NCBI RefSeq assembly: GCF_000685095.1
Contig: NZ_BAYE01000021.1
Location: forward strand, 31,367 to 95,366
Source: Paraburkholderia caledonica NBRC 102488
Lineage (GTDB): Bacteria > Pseudomonadota > Gammaproteobacteria > Burkholderiales > Burkholderiaceae
DNA: 64,000 nucleotides
Reading direction: 5' to 3'
Shown here one piece after another: positions 26,492-33,693 of the stretch. Numbering within the stretch: position 1 is the stretch's first letter; each line of letters begins with the position of its first letter. The translations under genes were made by a program, and so were the position numbers. Below the pieces are notes generated by a model. It did no database searches and was not told where the DNA came from. It saw only the letters and a list, made by a program, of their open reading frames with translations.

Positions 26492-28102
26492 ATGACTTCC
26501 GAATTTCTGAACCCGGCCCGCGGAACCCGCGGAATGGCGGTCGCGCCTCATGCGCTTGCCGCGCAGAGCGCGCTCGCGATCTTGCGCGAAGGCGGCAACG
26601 CCGTCGAAGCGATGATCTCTGCCGCGGCGACAATCGCCGTCGTCTATCCGCATATGAACAGCATTGGCGGCGACGGGTTCTGGCTTATCTCGCGTCCCGG
26701 CGCCGAGCCGGTCGGCATCGAGGCGTGCGGTGCGGCGGCATTGGCGGCGAGTGTCGACGAGTACCGCTCGCGTGGACTCTCGGCCATACCGACGCGCGGC
26801 CCGCTCGCCGCCAACACGGTGGCCGGTACGGTGTCCGGCTGGCAGCGCGCGTATCGCTGGTCGGCTGAAACGCTGGGCGGCAGGCTACCGGTCGAACGCC
26901 TGCTCGAAGACGCGATCCATTACGCGAAGCACGGCGTGCCGGTCACGCGCAGTCAGTCGCAATGTGTCGAAAGCCGTCTCGCCGAACTGCGCCCGATCGC
27001 GGGTTTCACAGACACCTTCCTCTGCGACGGTCGGGTGCCGGCTACAGGCGAGCGCTTCGTCGCACCTCGTCTTGCCGCCACTCTCGAACGTCTGGCTCAC
27101 GCAGGCTTCGACGACTTCTATCGCGGCGACCTTGCACGCAGCATCGCGAGTGATCTTCAGTCGGCCGGTTCGCTGTTGACTCTCGCAGACCTGCAACGAC
27201 ACGAGGCGCGAATGCGAACGCCGCTCGCGCTCGAGCATTCGTTGGGCACGATCTACAACATGCCGCCGCCGACACAAGGGCTCGTGTCGTTGCTGATTCT
27301 GGGCATTCTCGATCGCGTGTTGACGAAAGAGATGGACCCGCTGGGTCCCGAGTTCGTGCACGCCTGCGTCGAAGCAACCAAGCTCGCGTTCGCGGTGCGC
27401 GACGCAGAGATCACCGATCCGGATCACATGCGCGTCGATCCACGCGAACTGCTAAAGCCTGCCGCGCTCGACGCAATGGCTGCGCAAGTGTCGTCGACTC
27501 GAGCCGCGCCGTGGGGCGCCGGTCGCGGGCCCGGCGATACGGTGTGGCTTGGCGTGACCGACAGCGACGGCGTGGCGGTGAGCTTCATCCAGAGCATTTA
27601 TCACGAGTTCGGCAGCGGCGTGGTGCTGGCCGGGACGGGCATCAACTGGCAGAACCGCGGATGCAGCTTTTCGCTCGACGAGCGCTCGCGCAATCCGTTA
27701 ATGCCGCTGCGCCGGCCTTTTCATACGCTGAACCCGGCGCTCGCGCGTTTTGCAGATGGCCGCACGATGGTCTACGGCAACATGGGTGGCGACGGTCAGC
27801 CGCAGTCGCAAAGTGCGGTGTTCTCGCGCATCGCGATGTTCGGCTGGAACCCGCAGGCCGCGATCGACGCGCCGCGTTGGCTGCTCGGCCGCACATGGGG
27901 TCAATCGACCGACACGCTCAAACTCGAAGCGCGTTTCGCTCCGGACACGATCGCGCGGCTCGCGGCGCTCGGCCACGAAGTCGAGACGATGCAGGCGTAT
28001 GACGAAGCAATGGGACATGCCGGCGCAATCGTTCGGTATCCAGATGGATTGATCGAAGCGGGCTACGACCCGCGCAGTGACGGGGCAGCCGCGGGCTGGT
28101 AG
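26492..28102 (+). CDS. hpxW: Gamma-glutamyltransferase-family amidohydrolase, HpxW-like (oxamate)
   Basis: This 536-residue Ntn-hydrolase of the gamma-glutamyltranspeptidase superfamily resembles Klebsiella HpxW, which cleaves oxamate to oxalate and ammonia. The nucleophile is Thr350 in GPGDTVWLGVTD, where autocleavage should yield two subunits. Other matches to HpxW by memory are VVYPHMNSIGGDGFWLI, SFIQSIYHEFGSG, and the C-terminal MGHAGAIVRYPDGLIEAGYD. There is no signal peptide, unlike periplasmic GGT. The start MTSEFLNPARG is chosen by family length; upstream ATGs at 26438 and 26462 are possible. The next genes encode a carboxylate carrier, an ABC importer and an amidase. Confidence 0.82.
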   Translation: MTSEFLNPARGTRGMAVAPHALAAQSALAILREGGNAVEAMISAAATIAVVYPHMNSIGGDGFWLISRPGAEPVGIEACGAAALAASVDEYRSRGLSAIPTRGPLAANTVAGTVSGWQRAYRWSAETLGGRLPVERLLEDAIHYAKHGVPVTRSQSQCVESRLAELRPIAGFTDTFLCDGRVPATGERFVAPRLAATLERLAHAGFDDFYRGDLARSIASDLQSAGSLLTLADLQRHEARMRTPLALEHSLGTIYNMPPPTQGLVSLLILGILDRVLTKEMDPLGPEFVHACVEATKLAFAVRDAEITDPDHMRVDPRELLKPAALDAMAAQVSSTRAAPWGAGRGPGDTVWLGVTDSDGVAVSFIQSIYHEFGSGVVLAGTGINWQNRGCSFSLDERSRNPLMPLRRPFHTLNPALARFADGRTMVYGNMGGDGQPQSQSAVFSRIAMFGWNPQAAIDAPRWLLGRTWGQSTDTLKLEARFAPDTIARLAALGHEVETMQAYDEAMGHAGAIVRYPDGLIEAGYDPRSDGAAAGW

Positions 28103-28169
28103 ACGCACACGCGCGCTATTTTTCAATCGGATTGCAGGTCCGGCCCTCGAGGCCCGGAGGACGCTGCAC

Positions 28170-28190
28170 GTCTGCCGGGCGCCGGCAGAC
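28170..28190. repeat. Intercistronic hairpin
   Basis: A perfect 9-base stem (28170-28178 with 28182-28190) and three-base loop lie between the hpxW-like gene and the MFS gene, with no T-run after it. It may stabilise or partly attenuate the transcript. Confidence 0.45.
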
Positions 28191-28213
28191 CTTCGCCTAG
28201 TAATGGAGTCACC

Positions 28214-29518
28214 ATGACCACACGTTTGCAATCTTCGTTGCCACCCATCGCGTCGACGGAAGCCGGCGCCGTTTCGTCGAGCGCGACCCACAATCGTTGG
28301 CTTCAACTCGGGCTCGGTCTCGTCTGCATGATGGCGATCTCGAGTCCGCAGTATGTATGGACGCTGATGACGAAGCCGCTCGCCGCGAAACTCGGTGTTG
28401 CACTGCCTGAACTACAGGTCACGTTTTCGCTGCTGATCATATTGCAGACGTTCTTCTCGCCGTTCCAAGGCAAGCTGATCGACCGCTTCGGGCCACGCAT
28501 GCTGATTTCAATAGGCACCGTCATGTCGGGCCTGAGTTGGGTGCTGGCCTCACAGGTGCATAGCGCGCCGATGCTCTACCTCACTTATGGATTGGTCGGC
28601 GGTCTCGGCACCGGCATTGTGTATGTCGGCGTGGTGGGGTTGATGGTGCGCTGGTTCCCGACCAATCGCGGCTTTGCGGCGGGCGCCGTCGCGGCGGGCT
28701 ATGGCATGGGCGCAATCGTCACGACGTTCCCGATCGCCACGTCGCTGCAGGTGCGCGGCATCGATGCAACGCTCTGGATATTCGGCATTGCGTTCGCAGT
28801 GGTAGGGCTGCTTGCTTCGCAAGGTTTGCGCGTGCCGCCTGCGCACGATGCCGCGGGTTCCCCCGGCTCCGCTTCCACGCCTAGCGTTAAGAATTTTCGC
28901 CCTTCGCAGACCTTGAAGACGCCGATCTTCTGGCTGATGTTCGCGATGATGACCATGATGTCCACGTCGGGCCTCATGATCACCTCGCAAATGGCCACCT
29001 TCGCCGCCGACTTCGGCGTGACCAAGGTTCTCGTGTTCGGTATGGCGGCGTTGCCGCTGGCGTTGACGATCGACCGCTTCACGAACGGGCTCACGCGACC
29101 GCTGTTCGGCTGGGTGTCGGACAGAATGGGGCGCGAGAACACGATGTTTTTTGCCTTCGCGCTCGAAGGTGTGGCCATGGCGTTATGGCTGCTCACGCGC
29201 GATAACGCCGTGCTGTTCGTGCTGCTGTCGGGCGTGGTGTTCTTCGGCTGGGGCGAGATCTTCTCGCTGTTTCCGTCGACCCTCACTGACACGTTCGGCA
29301 CGCGGCACGCCACCGAGAACTACGGCTGGCTGTATATCTCGCAGGGGATCGGTTCGATTTTCGGCGGCCCGCTCGCGGCGTTGATGCATCAGCATGCGGG
29401 AAGCTGGGTGCCGGTGTTTTCGACCGCGATCACGCTCGACATCGCGACCGCGCTGCTTGCCATTGCCGTGCTCAAGCCGATGCGCCGGCGTTTTATGACG
29501 GCACAGCAGGGCGCGTAA
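28214..29518 (+). CDS. MFS transporter, oxalate/formate antiporter family
   Basis: This 434-residue protein has 12 predicted membrane helices in two halves. The first-half loop motif FQGKLIDRFGPRMLIS and second-half FGWVSDRMGREN are MFS signatures, and the overall character is that of OxlT-like monocarboxylate/oxalate carriers (LTYGLVGGLGTGIVYVGVVG; RWFPTNRGFAAGAVAAGYG). GGAG precedes the ATG. An oxalate or oxamate role is inferred from the adjacent HpxW-like hydrolase, whose product would be oxalate. Confidence 0.85.
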   Translation: MTTRLQSSLPPIASTEAGAVSSSATHNRWLQLGLGLVCMMAISSPQYVWTLMTKPLAAKLGVALPELQVTFSLLIILQTFFSPFQGKLIDRFGPRMLISIGTVMSGLSWVLASQVHSAPMLYLTYGLVGGLGTGIVYVGVVGLMVRWFPTNRGFAAGAVAAGYGMGAIVTTFPIATSLQVRGIDATLWIFGIAFAVVGLLASQGLRVPPAHDAAGSPGSASTPSVKNFRPSQTLKTPIFWLMFAMMTMMSTSGLMITSQMATFAADFGVTKVLVFGMAALPLALTIDRFTNGLTRPLFGWVSDRMGRENTMFFAFALEGVAMALWLLTRDNAVLFVLLSGVVFFGWGEIFSLFPSTLTDTFGTRHATENYGWLYISQGIGSIFGGPLAALMHQHAGSWVPVFSTAITLDIATALLAIAVLKPMRRRFMTAQQGA

Positions 29519-29569
29519 TGTTAATCGCCTTGTCGAAATGCACTCCGAAGACGTCGTCGAGGAACAGAC

Positions 29570-30346
29570 ATGTCCGTTCAGCTTGCGTTACGTAATATCC
29601 GTAAATCGTTTTCGAACAAACTCGGCTCCGTCGACGTGCTCGGCGGTCTGACCTTCGATATCCACGAGCGCGATTTCGTCAGCATCATCGGGCCTTCGGG
29701 CTGCGGCAAAACTACGGTGTTCAACGTGATCGCCGGCCTGCTCGAGGCGGATAGCGGTGACATCGTCTATCGCGGGCAAAGCGTCGATGGCTTGCGCGGC
29801 AAGGTCGGCTATATGATGCAGCGCGATCTGCTGCTGCCCTGGCGCACCGTGCTGCAAAACGTGCTGATCGGGCCGGAGCTCTCGAAGATGCCGGCCGCGC
29901 AAGCACGCGACATGGCGATGGAATACCTCAACACGTATGGGCTCGCCGGCTTCGAGAACGCGTATCCGCGCATGCTGTCAGGCGGCATGCGTCAGCGCGT
30001 GGCGCTGATCCGCACGCTGATTAACGATCCCGACATCATTCTGCTGGACGAGCCTTTCTCGGCGCTCGACTACCAGACGCGCCTGTATCTGGAAGGGGTG
30101 CTGATGGAGGCCGTCGAGACGTTTCACAAGACAGTCGTACTTGTTACGCACGACATCGACGAGGCGGTGGCTTTGTCGAAGCGCGTCGTCGTACTTGGCG
30201 GCCGGCCGTCGCAGGTGAAGAAGATCTACGACATCGACATAGCCGCTCGCTCGCCGATCGGCGCGCGCAGCGATCCCAACTTCGCCGGGTACTTTCACGC
30301 GTTATGCGGCGAGCTCGATATTCAGACGGAGGTGAAAGCAGCATGA
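29570..30346 (+). CDS. ABC transporter ATPase, NitT/TauT type
   Basis: This 258-residue ATPase has Walker A GPSGCGKTT (about residues 42-50), Q-loop region MMQRDLLLPW, signature LSGGMRQRVALIRTL (about 137-151), Walker B DIILLDEPFSALD and the switch His in LVTHDIDEA. It resembles SsuB/TauB/NrtD ATPases. Its stop overlaps the permease start (ATGA), so subunits are made in step. It energises uptake of an unknown small molecule together with the two genes that follow. Confidence 0.93.
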   Translation: MSVQLALRNIRKSFSNKLGSVDVLGGLTFDIHERDFVSIIGPSGCGKTTVFNVIAGLLEADSGDIVYRGQSVDGLRGKVGYMMQRDLLLPWRTVLQNVLIGPELSKMPAAQARDMAMEYLNTYGLAGFENAYPRMLSGGMRQRVALIRTLINDPDIILLDEPFSALDYQTRLYLEGVLMEAVETFHKTVVLVTHDIDEAVALSKRVVVLGGRPSQVKKIYDIDIAARSPIGARSDPNFAGYFHALCGELDIQTEVKAA

Positions 30347-31197
30347 CGCAATCCGCTTCCATCAATAAACCGGCGCCGGCACAACGCACAGCGAAGCCTC
30401 GCGCGCGCTTCGTGCTCGACAGCGGCTGGGGGCGTTCGCTGTTGCAACTCGCGGCGGTAGTGGCGTTCTTTGCGATATGGGAAGGCGCGGCGCGCGTCGG
30501 CTGGGTATCGAATTTCCTTGTCGGCTCGCCGTCGAAAATACTCGCAGCGCTCTTGCGCGACGTGCAGTCGCATCAGCTTTTCATCGACACCGGCTATACG
30601 CTCTTCGAAGCAATTCTCGGATTCGTGTTCGGCACCGCGGTCGGGTCGGTGTGCGGACTCGCGCTGTGGTATTCGCCGTTCGTCGCGCGGCTCATCGAGC
30701 CGTTTATCGTCGCGATCAACAGTGTGCCGAAGATCGCTTTTGCGCCCATCGTGATTCTTTGGTTCGGCACCGGGCTCATCTCGAAGGTTGCGCTGGCCAT
30801 TTCGCTGACCGCGATCGTTGCGCTGATTGCCGCATATGAAGCGGCCAAGGACGCCGATCCCGATCTGCAGGCGTTGCTCGTCACGCTCGGCGCGAACAAG
30901 AACGACGTGTTCATGAAAGTCGTAGTGCCGTTCACGCTGCCTTATGTGATCTCCACGTTTCGCATCAACGTCGGCTTCGGTCTGGTGGGCGCAGTGGTAG
31001 GTGAATTCATCTCATCGGAGAAGGGCCTTGGACACATGATTTTCACCGCGTCCAGCCTGTACGACCTCAACACCGTGTGGGAGGGCCTGTTCGTGCTCAT
31101 GGCGATCGGCTTCGTCCTGTACTTTCTGATCGACATGCTCGAACGCAAGCTGCTGCCCTGGCGGCAGGCGTCGAATACCACCACGCTCAAGGTTTAA
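30343..31197 (+). CDS. ABC transporter permease, NitT/TauT type
   Basis: This 284-residue inner-membrane protein has six likely membrane helices (first at about 30-50). The EAA-like coupling loop is near KDADPDLQALLVTLGANKND, where it contacts the ATPase. The start MTQSASINKP overlaps the ATPase stop by four bases; the longer frame from 30304 is rejected. The family imports nitrate, sulfonates, or aromatic and pyrimidine precursors, so substrate must be set by the binding protein. Confidence 0.92.
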   Translation: MTQSASINKPAPAQRTAKPRARFVLDSGWGRSLLQLAAVVAFFAIWEGAARVGWVSNFLVGSPSKILAALLRDVQSHQLFIDTGYTLFEAILGFVFGTAVGSVCGLALWYSPFVARLIEPFIVAINSVPKIAFAPIVILWFGTGLISKVALAISLTAIVALIAAYEAAKDADPDLQALLVTLGANKNDVFMKVVVPFTLPYVISTFRINVGFGLVGAVVGEFISSEKGLGHMIFTASSLYDLNTVWEGLFVLMAIGFVLYFLIDMLERKLLPWRQASNTTTLKV

Positions 31198-31237
31198 CGC
31201 ATTCCGGCAGTCCAACCACTTCATGACAGGACAGACG

Positions 31238-32218
31238 ATGGCATTCACCGCAAGAAAGGCGCTCGTCGCGCTCACGACCGCTTTGGCACTGAGCGTTGCA
31301 GGCGTTTCAACACCGGCACTGGCCGACGGAAAGAAAGTGACTATCTCGCAGGCGTTCCAGTCGATGCTCTATCTGCCGCTTTATGTGGCGATAGACGGCG
31401 GATTCTTCGAGAAGGCGGGACTCGACGTCACGAAGCAGACGGCGGGCAGTCCGAGCGCGGCGCTTTCGGCCGTGCTGTCCGGCAGCGCCGACTTCTCGCT
31501 ACACGGGCCGGAGTGGACGGCCGTGGCCGCGGAGAAGGGCGCCGATGTCGATGTGATCGCGAATGTCGTGAACGGTGCGGCGGTGTGGATCGCCGTTGCG
31601 CCGGATGTGAAGTTCAGCGGCATCAAGGACGTGAAAGATCAGGTGATCGTGTCGGGACAGATGCCGACCACCAGCACGTCGTTGTTCTTCAAACTGTTGA
31701 AGGAGAACGGCATGTCGCAAAGCGACGTGAAGCTGGTTCAGGTGCCGCTCGGCTCGGAGATCGGACCGCTCGTTGCCGGCCAGGCGAAGATCGCGGTGAT
31801 GTATGAGCCCGGTCTGGATCAGGCTGTCGCGAAAGGCATGAAAGTCGTGCTCGGCTTTCCGAAGCTCTATGGTGAATACGCGTTTTCGTCAATCTCCGCC
31901 AAGCGCAGCGTCGATCCGGATGCAGCCGCGCGGTTCGTGAAGGGGCTGCAAAACGCGCTGCTCTACATGCAAAGCCACCCTGCGGAAACGGCGGCCATCG
32001 CGCGCAAGGAATTTCCGACACTCGACGCCGCAGTGGTCGACGCAGCGGTGAAGCGTATGCTCGACGAAGGCGTGTATCCGAAGAACGTCAGCATCACGCC
32101 GAAAGCGCTGACTGTCGCGATGGATACGCAGATCGCCCTCGGCAATCTGAAGCAGCAGCCGAACTACGACAGGTTCATCGTGCAGAATTACATCCAGCCG
32201 GCGGTTGCCGCGAAATAA
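31238..32218 (+). CDS. ABC transporter substrate-binding protein, NMT1/THI5-like
   Basis: This 326-residue periplasmic protein has a signal peptide (about 1-28, TPALADGKK) and a NitT/TauT-type domain (ISQAFQSMLYLPLYVAIDGG; VLSGSADFSLHGPEWTAVAA; GQAKIAVMYEPGLDQA). The start ATGGCATTC is preceded by AGGACAG at good spacing. It completes the importer with the two preceding genes. The ligand is unknown; an amide, oxamate-like or sulfonate compound is possible from context. Confidence 0.9.
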   Translation: MAFTARKALVALTTALALSVAGVSTPALADGKKVTISQAFQSMLYLPLYVAIDGGFFEKAGLDVTKQTAGSPSAALSAVLSGSADFSLHGPEWTAVAAEKGADVDVIANVVNGAAVWIAVAPDVKFSGIKDVKDQVIVSGQMPTTSTSLFFKLLKENGMSQSDVKLVQVPLGSEIGPLVAGQAKIAVMYEPGLDQAVAKGMKVVLGFPKLYGEYAFSSISAKRSVDPDAAARFVKGLQNALLYMQSHPAETAAIARKEFPTLDAAVVDAAVKRMLDEGVYPKNVSITPKALTVAMDTQIALGNLKQQPNYDRFIVQNYIQPAVAAK

Positions 32219-32255
32219 CACCGCTCACACCGTTGACACCGTTCGCGACGCTTAC

Positions 32256-33611
32256 ATGACCATGTCCTCTACTTCTTCAAAAGCTGCGCCAATTCCGTCC
32301 ATCTCGCAGATTCGCGCTGAAGTTGCCTCGGGCGAGGCGAGACTCGAGCAGTACGTCACACAGGCTTACGAGGCGGCGTGCAAATCGCAGGCGTCGTTGC
32401 ATGCGTTCTGTTATTTGCTGGACGCCGCGCCCGTCAATGCCGTGGATGTGGCCTCGCCGCTGGCGGGCGTACCAGTCGCGGTAAAGGACGTGATCGATAC
32501 CGCCGACATGCCGACCGAATTCAACTCGCTCGCCTACAAAGGACGGCGGCCCGAGCGGGATGCGTGGGTGGTCGCGCGTTTGCGTGCGGCGGGCGCGTCG
32601 ATTATCGGCAAGACGGTGACGACCGAATTCGCGTGGCGTAAGCCGGGCGCAACCGTCAACCCGTGGAATGACGCGTTCACGCCGGGCGGTTCGTCGAGTG
32701 GCTCAGCGGCGGCGGTCGCGGCGGGGATCGTGCCGCTCGCGCTCGGCACGCAGACGCAGGGATCGGTGATACGGCCGGCGGCGTACTGCGGCATCGTCGG
32801 CTTCAAGCCGACTTACGGTGCGATTGCGCGCACGGGCGTGTTGCCGCTGGCGTGGTCGCTGGACCACGTCGGCATGTTTGCAACACGCGTCGCGGACGTG
32901 GCTTATGCACTGGCGCTCGTCACCGGCGAGGACGCCGCCGATCCGCACGTCGCGCATGTTCGGTCCGCTGCCCATGTTGCGGCGCGCGGCACGGGGACGC
33001 GGCGCATCGGCGTGCTGTCCAAACAGGCCGGCGGGGCAATCGAGCCGGCGCAGCAGGCCGCGCTCGACAGGCTCGCGGCTCAACTGGCACGAGACGGCGC
33101 CGAGATCGTCACGGTCGATCTGCCGGCCGAGATCTTCGAAACGCCTGCACATGCGTTGAAATTGATGTCGGTTGAAGCTGCCATCACGCACGGCGAACTG
33201 GTCGACCGCACACCCGAACTGGTGAGCGAGGCAATGCGCGGCCTCGTCGAAGATGGCCGCAAGCTGCCCGCGACCGTCTACGCGCGCATCAAGGCGGCGC
33301 AGATGCCGATGGCGCACCGCTTTCACGACTGGCTGACCGGCGCGATGGCGCTCGATGCGCTGCTGGTCGCGCCGGCCACGGGCGAACCGCCGCGCGGGCT
33401 CGACTATACGGGCGACGCGTCATTCTGTGCGCCGTGGACGTTTCTCGGCGTGCCGGCCGTGACCGTGCCCGTGGGATTCGGGCCGCAGGGTTTGCCTCTC
33501 GGCGCGCAACTGGTAGGCGCTGCGCACGCTGACGCCGATTTGCTGAAGCTCGCCGAATGGGTCGAAGCGCGCACAGGGTGGCAGGCGGCGGTGGCGCAGC
33601 GGAAGATATGA
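32256..33611 (+). CDS. Amidase-signature family hydrolase
   Basis: This protein of about 451 residues has the Ser-cisSer-Lys triad of the amidase-signature family: Lys77 in VAVKDVIDTADMP, cis-Ser in PGGSSSGSAAA (about 146-148) and nucleophile Ser170 in QTQGSVIRPA. The family cleaves amides or carbamates such as allophanate, indoleacetamide and malonamate. It directly follows the ABC importer genes and is probably the first intracellular step for the imported amide, releasing an acid that may meet the HpxW-like enzyme. The start is uncertain: ATGs at 32256 and 32262 are both plausible, and the open frame reaches back to 32205. Confidence 0.85.
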   Translation: MTMSSTSSKAAPIPSISQIRAEVASGEARLEQYVTQAYEAACKSQASLHAFCYLLDAAPVNAVDVASPLAGVPVAVKDVIDTADMPTEFNSLAYKGRRPERDAWVVARLRAAGASIIGKTVTTEFAWRKPGATVNPWNDAFTPGGSSSGSAAAVAAGIVPLALGTQTQGSVIRPAAYCGIVGFKPTYGAIARTGVLPLAWSLDHVGMFATRVADVAYALALVTGEDAADPHVAHVRSAAHVAARGTGTRRIGVLSKQAGGAIEPAQQAALDRLAAQLARDGAEIVTVDLPAEIFETPAHALKLMSVEAAITHGELVDRTPELVSEAMRGLVEDGRKLPATVYARIKAAQMPMAHRFHDWLTGAMALDALLVAPATGEPPRGLDYTGDASFCAPWTFLGVPAVTVPVGFGPQGLPLGAQLVGAAHADADLLKLAEWVEARTGWQAAVAQRKI

Positions 33612-33693
33612 GCGCGAACGCCGGGCCGGCTGCGCGGGTGTGGCATGGGTTGTGCGTCTTTGTAGGGTTCCTGGCCCATAGCTACCGACCGAT

